A stretch of 64,000 nucleotides of DNA from assembly GCA_024639455.1 (NCBI GenBank), contig JAHEIH010000005.1, forward strand, positions 186,001 through 250,000, in the 5' to 3' direction. The DNA comes from Cellvibrionales bacterium (GTDB taxonomy: Bacteria; Pseudomonadota; Gammaproteobacteria; Pseudomonadales; JAHEIH01). The position numbers were made by a program, and so were the translations under genes. This document shows, in pieces, positions 56,263-64,000 of this stretch; position 1 is the first letter of the stretch; each line of letters begins with the position of its first letter. The notes beneath the pieces were generated by a model, which ran no database searches, was not told the origin of the DNA, and saw only the letters and a list, made by a program, of their open reading frames with translations.

Positions 56263-56802
56263 TTAAGGCGCGTAACGCACCAACCGACCCCGCAATTCAA
56301 ACGCCAGTTCTATCGCTTGCAAATCAGCCGCGGCACCCATCTTGGTTAATTTAGGCCCCACCAATACACGCGCCAAGCCATCGCTTTCGCGCAAATACGC
56401 CTTAAAACCTGCCGTTTGCAGCTTTTGCATTAAGCCCACCGCATTCGCTTGGCTAGAAAAGGCGCCCACTTGCACTGACCAAGCCTCGGGAAGACCCTGC
56501 GCATCGATCACCGCTGGCGCGACCGCAGGCGACTCCGCCAAGGTCGTCAACATTTCCTGATCCGGTTCTTCCTCCACCGGCAACCCCTCGTCGGTAAGCG
56601 GACCAAAGGTGGCACTATCACTTGAGACAGGATTGATGAGCGGCTCAATCACCACGGGTTCAATGGCTGGCGCCGCGGGAATAACCGAGTCTCTCGAAAT
56701 GGTTCTCGCTGGACCTTCGTCAAATACCACTGGCCACAAAATTGCACCAATGGCGATCAGTACTAAGGCACCGACAAGGCGCTGGCGTAGGGTTTGCTTC
56801 AT
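56263..56802 (-). CDS. SPOR domain protein (DedD-like)
   Basis: 179 residues: one membrane helix (about 10-26), a disordered Pro/Val/Glu-rich linker, and a C-terminal SPOR domain (about 105-178, SVQVGAFSSQANAVGLMQKL then ARVLVGP). SPOR domains bind denuded septal peptidoglycan, so a role at the division site like that of DedD is likely. It starts within the folC stop (ATGA). folC-dedD-cvpA-purF is a classic gene order. Confidence 0.9.
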   Translation of the reverse strand: MKQTLRQRLVGALVLIAIGAILWPVVFDEGPARTISRDSVIPAAPAIEPVVIEPLINPVSSDSATFGPLTDEGLPVEEEPDQEMLTTLAESPAVAPAVIDAQGLPEAWSVQVGAFSSQANAVGLMQKLQTAGFKAYLRESDGLARVLVGPKLTKMGAAADLQAIELAFELRGRLVRYAP

Positions 56803-58013
56803 GAGGCGTCACTCTTGTAGTGCTCTGCCATCACCGCCATCACTTCAGACACAGTGAAAAAAGAGCCCAAGACCAGCAACGGCCGACGAGAAGACGCCAA
56901 CGCCGCCATGGCTTCGGCGGTAGAATCAAAACAGGCGACTTCCTCTCCCTCTAAGGCAGCGGCGAGAACCGCCACGCGCGCTGCGCGGGGAATCACCAAT
57001 TGCGGCAGCCACCATTTGGCAGCAAAGGGCTTCAGCGCCGGCAGCATATCTTGCAGGGCCTTATCCGCCATACAAGCAAATAAAATATCGAACTGTCGCT
57101 CAGCGGCACCGAGACGAGAAACCAACAACGCTACCGAGGCAGGGTTGTGGGCAACATCAAACAGCACCTCGCGCCCCCACCATTGCAATCGCTGCATGCG
57201 ACCAAAAACGGTGGTATGCATAACGGCGCGCGCAGCACGCTCGGTATCCTTAAACACAGGGCACAACGCCACCACTTGCAAAGCAATCGCTACAGAATTT
57301 TGTGGGATCGCTAATTCAGGCAGTGGACGACTCAAGCCTGCACCGAACCATTCGCCGTTTTTGACGCCAAAATCGCGTCCGTAAAAAAGGGTCTCGCCAT
57401 CGCGCTCAGCAAAGCCCGACCAGAATTTTAGGGGAGGCACTTCGCCGATCACCACTGGTCGACCAGGGCGTGACACCCACGCCTTCTCGGCGGCGATGAC
57501 GTCCAAATCGCTGCCCAGCCAGTCCTCGTGATCGAGGGCGATCGAGGTCACAACAGCGAGGTCGGCATCGATGATGTTGACGGCATCGAGTCGCCCGCCT
57601 AGCCCCACTTCTAGCAACAATAACTCGACGCCGGCCTCTACCGCCACCAGCAAGGCTGCCAAAGTGTTGAACTCAAAATAACTGAGCGAGATATCGCCGC
57701 GCGCGGCGTCAATTTTTTCGAAGGCGCGACATATCATGTCATCACTGGCCATTTCGCCATTGACACTAATACGCTCGTTGTAGCGCAGGATATGGGGGGA
57801 GGTAAACGCGCAGACACTCATGCCATCGGCGATGGCAGCAGACTGTAAGGCGGCCACAGTTGAGCCCTTGCCATTGGTGCCGGCCACGGTGATGACGTAG
57901 GCATTTAAGGGGGCGTTCAGCCGCTGCCAAACGCTGGCCACCCGCTCGAGACCTAGATCGATCTCCTGCGGATGGAGCTGTTCAATTTTTGTAAGCCAGG
58001 CGGCCAGATCCAT
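56799..58013 (-). CDS. folC: Bifunctional folylpolyglutamate/dihydrofolate synthase
   Basis: 404 residues. Adds glutamate to dihydropteroate and to folates. ATP-binding GTNGKGST near 45-52, FTSPHILRYNERI near 75-87, and LLLEVGLGGRLDAVN near 128-142 are the Mur-ligase-like motifs of FolC. Follows accD by 5 bases. Confidence 0.95.
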   Translation of the reverse strand: MDLAAWLTKIEQLHPQEIDLGLERVASVWQRLNAPLNAYVITVAGTNGKGSTVAALQSAAIADGMSVCAFTSPHILRYNERISVNGEMASDDMICRAFEKIDAARGDISLSYFEFNTLAALLVAVEAGVELLLLEVGLGGRLDAVNIIDADLAVVTSIALDHEDWLGSDLDVIAAEKAWVSRPGRPVVIGEVPPLKFWSGFAERDGETLFYGRDFGVKNGEWFGAGLSRPLPELAIPQNSVAIALQVVALCPVFKDTERAARAVMHTTVFGRMQRLQWWGREVLFDVAHNPASVALLVSRLGAAERQFDILFACMADKALQDMLPALKPFAAKWWLPQLVIPRAARVAVLAAALEGEEVACFDSTAEAMAALASSRRPLLVLGSFFTVSEVMAVMAEHYKSDAS

Positions 58014-58018
58014 GGGAA

Positions 58019-58888
58019 CTACGCCAACTCCTGGTGGGTCATTTTGGCCAATATACGCGACACGGTGTCACGCATATCTTCGCGGTGCACGATCATGTCG
58101 ATGGCGCCGTGATCCAGCAGGAATTCACTACGTTGGAAGCCTTTTGGCAATTTGACACGAATGGTCTGCTCAATGATGTTGGGGCCTGCAAAGCCCGCGC
58201 GAGCGCCAGGTTCTGCAATATTCAAATCACCCAGTAGCGCGAGTGACGCCGACACACCACCGTAAACGGGATCTGTCATGATTGAAATATAGGGGATACC
58301 CTCGCTCTTCAAACGTTCGATCACCGCCGAGGTTTTGGCCATTTGCATAAGCGAAATTAACGCTTCCTGCATACGCGCCCCACCGGTAGCCGAAAAGCAT
58401 ACTAGGGGAATTCGTTTTTCCAGGGCCACGTTGGCGGCGCGAGTAAAACGCTCACCCACCGCATAACCCATAGAGCCACCGTGGAAGTTAAATTCAAACG
58501 CCGTTGCCACCAAAGCCAAACCTTTCACGGTTCCCTGCATGGCGATCAAGGCATCGGTTTCGCCGGTCGATTTTTGCGCCTGTGCCAAGCGCTCTTTGTA
58601 CTTACGCGTATCTTTGAACTTGAGGCGATCGATGGGCTGCACATCGGTCGCCAATTCGATACGACCCTCTTCATCCAAGAAGGCATTCAAACGGCGGCGA
58701 CCACCCAAACGCATGTGGTGATCACACTTAGGGCAGACATCGAGGTTGCGCTCGAGCTCGGGGCGGTACAATACCGAGTCGCACTTGATACATTTCTTCC
58801 AAAGGCCTTCGGGAACACTGCTGCGCGCACTTTCCTTACTGTCGCTATCGCGCACAATCGAAGGAACAATTTTATCTAGCCAGCTCAT
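58019..58888 (-). CDS. accD: Acetyl-CoA carboxylase carboxyltransferase subunit beta
   Basis: 289 residues. Transfers carboxyl from carboxybiotin to acetyl-CoA with AccA, the first step of fatty acid synthesis. N-terminal zinc ribbon with Cys33, Cys36, Cys52 and Cys55, then the crotonase-like fold with [14 protein letters not shown] and [10 protein letters not shown]. Between trpF and folC, as in Pseudomonas. Confidence 0.97.
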   Translation of the reverse strand: MSWLDKIVPSIVRDSDSKESARSSVPEGLWKKCIKCDSVLYRPELERNLDVCPKCDHHMRLGGRRRLNAFLDEEGRIELATDVQPIDRLKFKDTRKYKERLAQAQKSTGETDALIAMQGTVKGLALVATAFEFNFHGGSMGYAVGERFTRAANVALEKRIPLVCFSATGGARMQEALISLMQMAKTSAVIERLKSEGIPYISIMTDPVYGGVSASLALLGDLNIAEPGARAGFAGPNIIEQTIRVKLPKGFQRSEFLLDHGAIDMIVHREDMRDTVSRILAKMTHQELA

Positions 58889-58904
58889 GATAATCTCTCT
58901 CTAC

Positions 58905-59531
58905 TTAAGCGGTTTTAGCCGCCACGATAAATTGGGTAACTTTGGCGGCATCTTTGACGCCGTGACTGGCCTCAACGCCACCGCTAACATCTACCGCAAA
59001 GGGGGCCACTTCACGCACCGCTGCAGCGACATTGGTGGGCTCTAGGCCACCCGCTAAAATCACGTTATCGAGGTCACTAGGAACCAATGCCCAGTCAAAA
59101 ACCTCGCCAGTACCGCCAGGCACACCCTGGCGGTAAGTATCCAGTAAAACGCCTCGCGCCGATGCGAACTGTGCCGCCATGGCGGTAACATCGTCGCGGC
59201 TGTGCTGCAGACTATTGACGCGTAACGCTTTGATATATGGCCGTTTAAATTGCTCGCAAAAACCGACTGATTCATCACCGTGAAATTGGATCAAGTCCAA
59301 ACCAGTAGTCTCAACTATTGCCCGCACACTCGCGGCTTCTTCATTGACAAACAAGCCTACGGTCACCACAAATGGCGGCAAACCAGCAATAATCTCGGCA
59401 GCGCGCACCGGTTCAACGTAGCGGGGACTAGGACGGTAAAATACAAATCCTAAGGCATCCGCACCGGCAGCAACCGCTTGGCGCGCATCCTCTAAGTTGG
59501 TAATACCGCAGATTTTAACCCTGCAGACCAC
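58905..59531 (-). CDS. trpF: Phosphoribosylanthranilate isomerase
   Basis: About 208 residues of the TIM-barrel fold; third step of tryptophan synthesis from anthranilate. RVKICGITNLEDA at the N-terminus carries the catalytic Cys, and DVSGGVE near the C-terminus the phosphate site. The family normally begins right at RVKICG, so I favour GTG 59531, with a GGGG stretch upstream; ATG 59570 would add 13 atypical residues. Confidence 0.93.
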   Translation of the reverse strand: MVCRVKICGITNLEDARQAVAAGADALGFVFYRPSPRYVEPVRAAEIIAGLPPFVVTVGLFVNEEAASVRAIVETTGLDLIQFHGDESVGFCEQFKRPYIKALRVNSLQHSRDDVTAMAAQFASARGVLLDTYRQGVPGGTGEVFDWALVPSDLDNVILAGGLEPTNVAAAVREVAPFAVDVSGGVEASHGVKDAAKVTQFIVAAKTA

Positions 59532-59609
59532 ATTGAACCCCACAACAAAAAATTTGCCACATGATAACAAAAGCTAGTGCGGCGTGTCTTGCTAAATGGC
59601 GGCTAAGTT

Positions 59610-60431
59610 TCAGTTTAAAAAGGCGGTAAAAAAAGGCCCCAGAGGCAGCGCTGGTAAGTCGGGGTAATCGGGGTAATCCACCGCAACTAAATACAGCCCA
59701 CTAGGCGCCGCTGTGGCAGCCGCCAAACGACGATCCCTACCTTCAAGTAACGCCGCCATCCACTGCGTTGGGCGACGACCGGCACCCACTTCAATGAGAG
59801 AGCCGACGATGTTGCGCACCATATGCAGTAGAAATGCGTTGGCCTTGATATCGACCACCACCATGTCATCTCGTCGCGCCACGGTGATGTGGTGGACGTT
59901 GCGAAATGGCGTATTGGATTGGCAACCTGCACCTCGAAAGGCACTGAAGTCTTGTTCACCAAGCAGATGCTGGGCGGCTTGGTGCATTTTGTCAGCATCT
60001 AAGGGCAACCGCACATGGGTCAAGCCAGAGGCGAGAATCGCTGGTGCCACGCCACGGTTATCGATCACGTAGCGGTAGCGGCGAGCGGTAGCCGAGAAGC
60101 GGGCGTGAAAGCTGTCATCTACTGGGACGGCCCACAACACACGTATCGAAGCGGGCAATTTTGTATTACTCCCCATCACCCAGGCTTTTTCCGGGCGTTC
60201 AACAGGACTATCAAAATGAATAATTTGCCCGGTACCACTCACACCTGTATCGGTGCGACCTGCACAATAAACATTGATGGGGGCTGCTGCGACAAAACTC
60301 AGCGCCTGTTCAACAGTAGATTGGACAGTGACAACGCCGGGATCACCCTGCCGTTGCCAGCCGTGGTAGGCACTGCCATCGTAAGCGACAGCAGCGGCGT
60401 AGCGATATTGCTTGGTGGGTTGAGCGGTCAG
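59610..60431 (-). CDS. truA: tRNA pseudouridine(38-40) synthase TruA, apparent CTG start
   Basis: Converts uridines 38-40 of tRNA anticodon arms to pseudouridine. Full frame gives about 273 residues, the normal TruA length. The N-terminal [19 protein letters not shown] block and the catalytic Asp in AGRTDTGV lie upstream of the first ATG (60242), so that ATG cannot be the real start. Between an in-frame TGA inside fimV and the conserved block there is no ATG, GTG or TTG; the best candidate is CTG at 60431-60429, in a CTGA overlap with the fimV stop and 8 bases after AAAGGA. An ATC further upstream is less likely. A sequencing error is the alternative. Confidence 0.85.
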   Translation of the reverse strand: MTAQPTKQYRYAAAVAYDGSAYHGWQRQGDPGVVTVQSTVEQALSFVAAAPINVYCAGRTDTGVSGTGQIIHFDSPVERPEKAWVMGSNTKLPASIRVLWAVPVDDSFHARFSATARRYRYVIDNRGVAPAILASGLTHVRLPLDADKMHQAAQHLLGEQDFSAFRGAGCQSNTPFRNVHHITVARRDDMVVVDIKANAFLLHMVRNIVGSLIEVGAGRRPTQWMAALLEGRDRRLAAATAAPSGLYLVAVDYPDYPDLPALPLGPFFTAFLN

Positions 60432-63055
60432 CTGATGGTTCCTTTCAGTTCGGCGGCTTCGGATTGCTGTTCTGCCGTTCCTCCCTGAATCACCTCATCT
60501 AATACCTCTATGGCATTTTGGTTTTCACCCATTTCGATATAGGCGCGGGCCATATCGAGTTTGGTGGTCATGTCGTCGGTACCGTCCAACAGACTATCGG
60601 TTTCATCCTCGGGGAAGGCGTAAGACATCATATCATCAAGTGAAACGTCATCACCATCATCGAGTGATAGATCACCTAAATCCAACTCGCCATCATCCTC
60701 AGCATCGGACGAAAGATCACCCCCTAAGTCGCCCAGACTATCCAAATCGAAGTCATCCAAATCGGACAAATCTGTTTCATTGACGTCATCCAAGTCTACC
60801 TCTGACAAGGCTTCAAGTTCATTCTCTGCGCCTTCGTCCAGCGCGGCGTCGCGCTCTGCCAACGCTTCAGCATCGAGATCAAAATCTTCGCTATCGCCCA
60901 CCACCTCTAAATCGGGCAATTCTTCGGCGGCCTCAGCTTCAATGGACGCCTCTTCAAAGGCGCTGTCGTCTAATTCAAGGCTATCAAAATCCATCTCAGC
61001 GCCATCGAAGGAAGCACTTTCTTCAAGCTCTTTAAGAGTTTCGTTCGTCGTTTCTTCGCCTGCTAGCGCGTCCTCGTCGAGGGACAGATCATCTTCAGCT
61101 AGCATTGCTTGCTCTTCTGTCGCGGGCGCTTCAGGGATATAAAACGCCTCCTCGGCACTAGCAAAATCAACATTATCCGACGAAGATTCAAGCATCTCAG
61201 TGCCTGTGACAGCGCCGCCCTCTTCCAAGCCGATGTCCCAGTCCAAGCTATCCTCTTGCGCGGTCACATCGGCGTTGCTATCGGCAACATCCTCAATGGC
61301 AGGGGCATCATCAGCGGCGTTACCAGCGCGCAACAAATCGGGGTAATCGTCGGTCAACGTCAACAAGCCCGCTTGGATATCCGTATCAGAGCTGCCCTGC
61401 AGCGATAATAGCACGTCGCTGTACTCACTGGCTGCGCCGGCCGCGGCGGCGACCTCTAACAACTTCAGCTGGACATTTTCATCGTGTGGATGAACGGCGT
61501 AGATGCCTTTTACCAGTTCGAGAGCCTTAGCCGCACGCCCATAAGCAACATAGATATCTACCTCTGTCAGCGCCTCCTCAACCGGACTGCTATCGCTGTC
61601 CAGCGCTTCGACGATCTCATGCTCGGCCGTATCTAGGGCCGCTTCAATGGGGGCCTTGACTGCCGCAGGAATCGCAACGCGTGGCTCTGTGGATGGCTGC
61701 TTGACCACTTCCTGTAGCGGCGCTTCAACCTCTGCTTCAACCTGTGCGTCAACATCGGCTTCAACCACTGCTTGCGGCTCGGTCTCGGGTGTTTTTTCAG
61801 GTATAGCAAATACAGGTGCCGGCATCTCTCCTGGCTCAGTATCTTTTGGCTTACGACGCGACCATACCAACCAACCCAAGGCCGCCAAAAGAACCGCACC
61901 AATCCCGCCTAACACAGTGGGATTTTGCAACATATCCTGCGTACCGGCCGGCGGTGACTGCATCTTCGCTAACTGTTGATCCTTCAACGCCATCAGACGC
62001 TGCATGGTTTGCACCTGCTCTTCTAGTGCCGCTAGGCGCGCGGTTAGCTCCTCATTTTGCCGTTCACTGCGATCCAAATCCTCGAGCGTCGTGGCAAGCT
62101 GTTGATCCGGTAAAGCAAGCGCCTGTTGAACCTCGTCGGCGGTTTCCACCCCTTCGGCTGACGCGCTACTCACACCACTTTCAGCCGCATCCGAAGAAAG
62201 CTCTTCATCACTCCTCGTTAGGCGCAAATAGGCACCTTCGCTTTCAGCTGCAGGAGCCGCGACCACGCGACGATCATCGACGCTATCAACCGGGGCACTA
62301 CTGTTAGAAGACCAACCATTATTTTGATTGCTCACCCAACGGCGCGCTTCATTCCCATCGACACTGGCAATCTGGTTTTCACTGGGAAGATCGAGCACAG
62401 ACCCTGCGCGCAAGCCATTAATATTGCCATTGCTAAATGCGCTCGGGTTGTTATCGACGATGGCCCGCATGGTTTGTTGCGGCGAATACTCTCGACCGGG
62501 ACGAACCTGCAAAGCAATATCCCACAGTGTATCGCCATTGGCGACGCGATATCGACCACCGTCTTCGCCAACGCGTGCGCTGCTTGATGGCGTCGATGCT
62601 TGGGTTGAATTAGATTTCGCTGGCGACGCCGCCGCAGTGACGACAGGCGCAGCTTCTTCTAGCGGCATAAAATCAATCAATGCGGTGTATTCCCGCAGGA
62701 TACGACCGTCGGGCCAACGCAGGTCTAATACGAAATTCAAATAGGGCTCAACGACTGGATTATCGGTGCTAAGGCGAATCACCCCTCCGCCTTGATTGTC
62801 TAAATCAACACTAAAGCGGACATCATCAAGAAAGTACTCACGAATCACCCCTGCCCGCTCGAAATCCTGCATAGACCCCATTCTGGCGATAAGCTGCCCA
62901 GTACCCATACCCTCGGTGCCGTAAAGTTCAATGGTGGCATTAAGGGGTTCGTTCATGGTGGAGTTCATATCAATCGAACCGACACCGAGTGCCAAGGATG
63001 GCGAAGCATAGGTAGCGATAACAATGGCAGATATAGCCTTAAGTTTGGTGAACAT
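60428..63055 (-). CDS. fimV: FimV-like polar peptidoglycan-binding protein
   Basis: About 875 residues. Signal peptide (about 1-22), periplasmic N-terminal domain, LysM-type segment (about 165-220, [16 protein letters not shown]), coiled coil near 320-355, a single membrane helix near 383-402 ([11 protein letters not shown]), a very long acidic low-complexity cytoplasmic region, and the conserved C-terminal FimV/TPR motif ([25 protein letters not shown]). FimV acts as a polar landmark for type IV pili and chemoreceptors in Pseudomonas. I start at the ATG at 63055 (MFTKLKAIS), preceded by AAGGA; ATG 63100 would place 15 residues before the signal peptide. It is read into truA. Confidence 0.92.
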   Translation of the reverse strand: MFTKLKAISAIVIATYASPSLALGVGSIDMNSTMNEPLNATIELYGTEGMGTGQLIARMGSMQDFERAGVIREYFLDDVRFSVDLDNQGGGVIRLSTDNPVVEPYLNFVLDLRWPDGRILREYTALIDFMPLEEAAPVVTAAASPAKSNSTQASTPSSSARVGEDGGRYRVANGDTLWDIALQVRPGREYSPQQTMRAIVDNNPSAFSNGNINGLRAGSVLDLPSENQIASVDGNEARRWVSNQNNGWSSNSSAPVDSVDDRRVVAAPAAESEGAYLRLTRSDEELSSDAAESGVSSASAEGVETADEVQQALALPDQQLATTLEDLDRSERQNEELTARLAALEEQVQTMQRLMALKDQQLAKMQSPPAGTQDMLQNPTVLGGIGAVLLAALGWLVWSRRKPKDTEPGEMPAPVFAIPEKTPETEPQAVVEADVDAQVEAEVEAPLQEVVKQPSTEPRVAIPAAVKAPIEAALDTAEHEIVEALDSDSSPVEEALTEVDIYVAYGRAAKALELVKGIYAVHPHDENVQLKLLEVAAAAGAASEYSDVLLSLQGSSDTDIQAGLLTLTDDYPDLLRAGNAADDAPAIEDVADSNADVTAQEDSLDWDIGLEEGGAVTGTEMLESSSDNVDFASAEEAFYIPEAPATEEQAMLAEDDLSLDEDALAGEETTNETLKELEESASFDGAEMDFDSLELDDSAFEEASIEAEAAEELPDLEVVGDSEDFDLDAEALAERDAALDEGAENELEALSEVDLDDVNETDLSDLDDFDLDSLGDLGGDLSSDAEDDGELDLGDLSLDDGDDVSLDDMMSYAFPEDETDSLLDGTDDMTTKLDMARAYIEMGENQNAIEVLDEVIQGGTAEQQSEAAELKGTIS

Positions 63056-63174
63056 GTCGCATTTTCCTTGTGTGGACGCGCTGTTCTGGCGCGCACCCAT
63101 TCCGTTTTATGGCTTTGATTTAGTGTAGTCCGTGCTGCTGTTTATGCAAAAAAGGCGAGAAAACATTCAGATAT

Positions 63175-63199
63175 AAAAAAGGCTGGAATAAATCCAGCC
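63175..63199 (-). terminator. Rho-independent terminator of asd
   Basis: Minus strand: GGCTGGA, TTTAT loop, TCCAGCC, then six T. Perfect 7-bp stem, about 45 bases after the asd stop. Confidence 0.92.
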
Positions 63200-63244
63200 T
63201 TTCAGACGCATACAAAACAGATAAGTACCCGTGAGGCCGCTAAC

Positions 63245-64000
63245 TTATCCCTCAATAAGGATGCGAACCATGCGACGCAAGGGCTCTGCCGCGCCCCACA
63301 ACAACTGGTCGCCAACAGTAAAGGCCGACAAGTACTCACCCCCCATGTTCAGCTTGCGCAGACGACCCACGGGGACGTGCAGCGAACCGGTCACAGCGGT
63401 GGGCGTCAACTCTTGCAGCGTAACGGAGCGATCGTTGGGCACAACTTTGACCCAATCATTTGCACTCGCCAGCATGGCATTGATTTCATCCATCGGCACA
63501 TCGCTCTTCAACTTCACGGTTAACGCCTGGCTGTGGCAACGCATCGCACCGATGCGCACGCATAGGCCATCAACGGGAATCTCGTTGCTTGTTTGCAGAA
63601 TCTTGTTGGTCTCAGCTTGCGCCTTCCACTCTTCGCGGCTCTGACCGTTGTCGAGCTGAGTATCGATCCAAGGCAATAGGCTGCCCGCCAGTGGCGCACC
63701 GAACTTATCGGTGGGGAAATCGCCGCTGCGCATGGTTTCGGCCACTTTGCGATCGATATCCAAAATCGCGCTGGCAGGGTCGGCCAACTCGTTCGATACA
63801 GCGCTATTGATAGCCCCCATTTGGGAGATAAGTTCGCGCATGTTTTGCGCACCCGCGCCCGAGGCCGCCTGGTAGGTCATGGCACTCACCCACTCTACCA
63901 AATTGTTTTGGAACAAACCGCCCATCGCCATCAACATCAAGCTCACGGTGCAGTTGCCGCCAACAAAGTTATTCACGCCATTGGCGATACCGGCATCGAT
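63245..64000 (-). CDS. asd: Aspartate-semialdehyde dehydrogenase (5' part beyond window edge)
   Basis: The last 252 codons of Asd, second enzyme of the aspartate pathway to lysine, methionine, threonine and diaminopimelate. The frame is open at the right edge ([21 protein letters not shown]). The catalytic Cys is in [23 protein letters not shown] carries the substrate-binding Arg and catalytic His. The insertions and C-terminus match the gammaproteobacterial form of about 370 residues. It ends with a strong terminator before fimV. Confidence 0.96.
   Translation of the reverse strand: MDAGIANGVNNFVGGNCTVSLMLMAMGGLFQNNLVEWVSAMTYQAASGAGAQNMRELISQMGAINSAVSNELADPASAILDIDRKVAETMRSGDFPTDKFGAPLAGSLLPWIDTQLDNGQSREEWKAQAETNKILQTSNEIPVDGLCVRIGAMRCHSQALTVKLKSDVPMDEINAMLASANDWVKVVPNDRSVTLQELTPTAVTGSLHVPVGRLRKLNMGGEYLSAFTVGDQLLWGAAEPLRRMVRILIEG

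Noticed and set aside
60780-61142. Ser-rich plus-strand frame opposite fimV
   Set aside because: It is the mirror of the Asp/Glu-rich fimV repeats; its composition follows from the opposite-strand codons.

Overview
The window is an ordinary, densely coded chromosomal segment of a marine-type gammaproteobacterium, most likely a member of the Pseudomonadales in the broad sense (Cellvibrionaceae/Spongiibacteraceae/Halieaceae-like). This rests on three gene-order blocks that I recall from Pseudomonas: comEC-DUF2062-lolCDE-PilZ ... nqr-gap-mfd-csiV ... lexA ... topA; tRNA-Leu-tig-clpP-clpX-lon-hupB-ppiD; and asd-fimV-truA-trpF-accD-folC-SPOR-cvpA-purF. A complete Na+-NQR operon with its maturation genes fits a sodium-rich habitat. 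I see no phage, IS element, CRISPR array or rRNA operon. No gene-free gap exceeds 300 bases.

Layout. 1-6.7 kb: 5'-terminal part of comEC (it runs off the left edge), a DUF2062 membrane protein, the lipoprotein-release operon lolCDE, and a PilZ protein coupled to a small periplasmic protein. 6.7-15.6 kb: nqrABCDEF-apbE-nqrM on the minus strand behind a recognisable promoter, then a long-form gap gene. 15.9-24.2 kb: mfd-csiV, an MscS channel, a small acidic protein, lexA with two tandem SOS boxes, then an HD-domain/TauD-type oxygenase pair at the place where sulA stands in Pseudomonas. 24.3-31.5 kb: two small conserved proteins, topA, a membrane-anchored unknown, a universal stress protein, uup and a CheZ-like helical protein. 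31.5-36.7 kb: bcp-rmuC-NUDIX-flavin reductase, and serA-moaCDE. 36.7-45.1 kb: the protein-quality-control block ppiD-hupB-lon-clpX-clpP-tig-tRNA-Leu, with hairpin terminators after hupB, clpX and tig and a sigma-32-like promoter before lon. 45.3-47.4 kb: a coupled trio DUF1289-miaE-GH84 glycosidase. 47.7-50.3 kb: acnB with a GTG start and its own promoter and terminator. 50.3-54.1 kb: a MoxR-DUF58-TgpA cluster. 54.1-64 kb: purF-cvpA-SPOR-folC-accD-trpF-truA-fimV and the 3' part of asd.

Points most worth a second look: (1) the HD-domain plus GBBH-like oxygenase pair, which keeps all metal ligands but lacks residues that I associate with phosphonate-specific PhnZ; (2) truA, which has no ATG/GTG/TTG available and appears to start at a CTG overlapping the fimV stop; (3) a signal-peptide-less GH84 (O-GlcNAcase-family) enzyme translationally coupled to a tRNA hydroxylase; (4) palindromic elements in the nqr leader and at the hupB promoter; (5) convergent gene pairs that abut or overlap throughout the window. 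None of these proves a new system. The oxygenase pair is the best candidate for undescribed chemistry.
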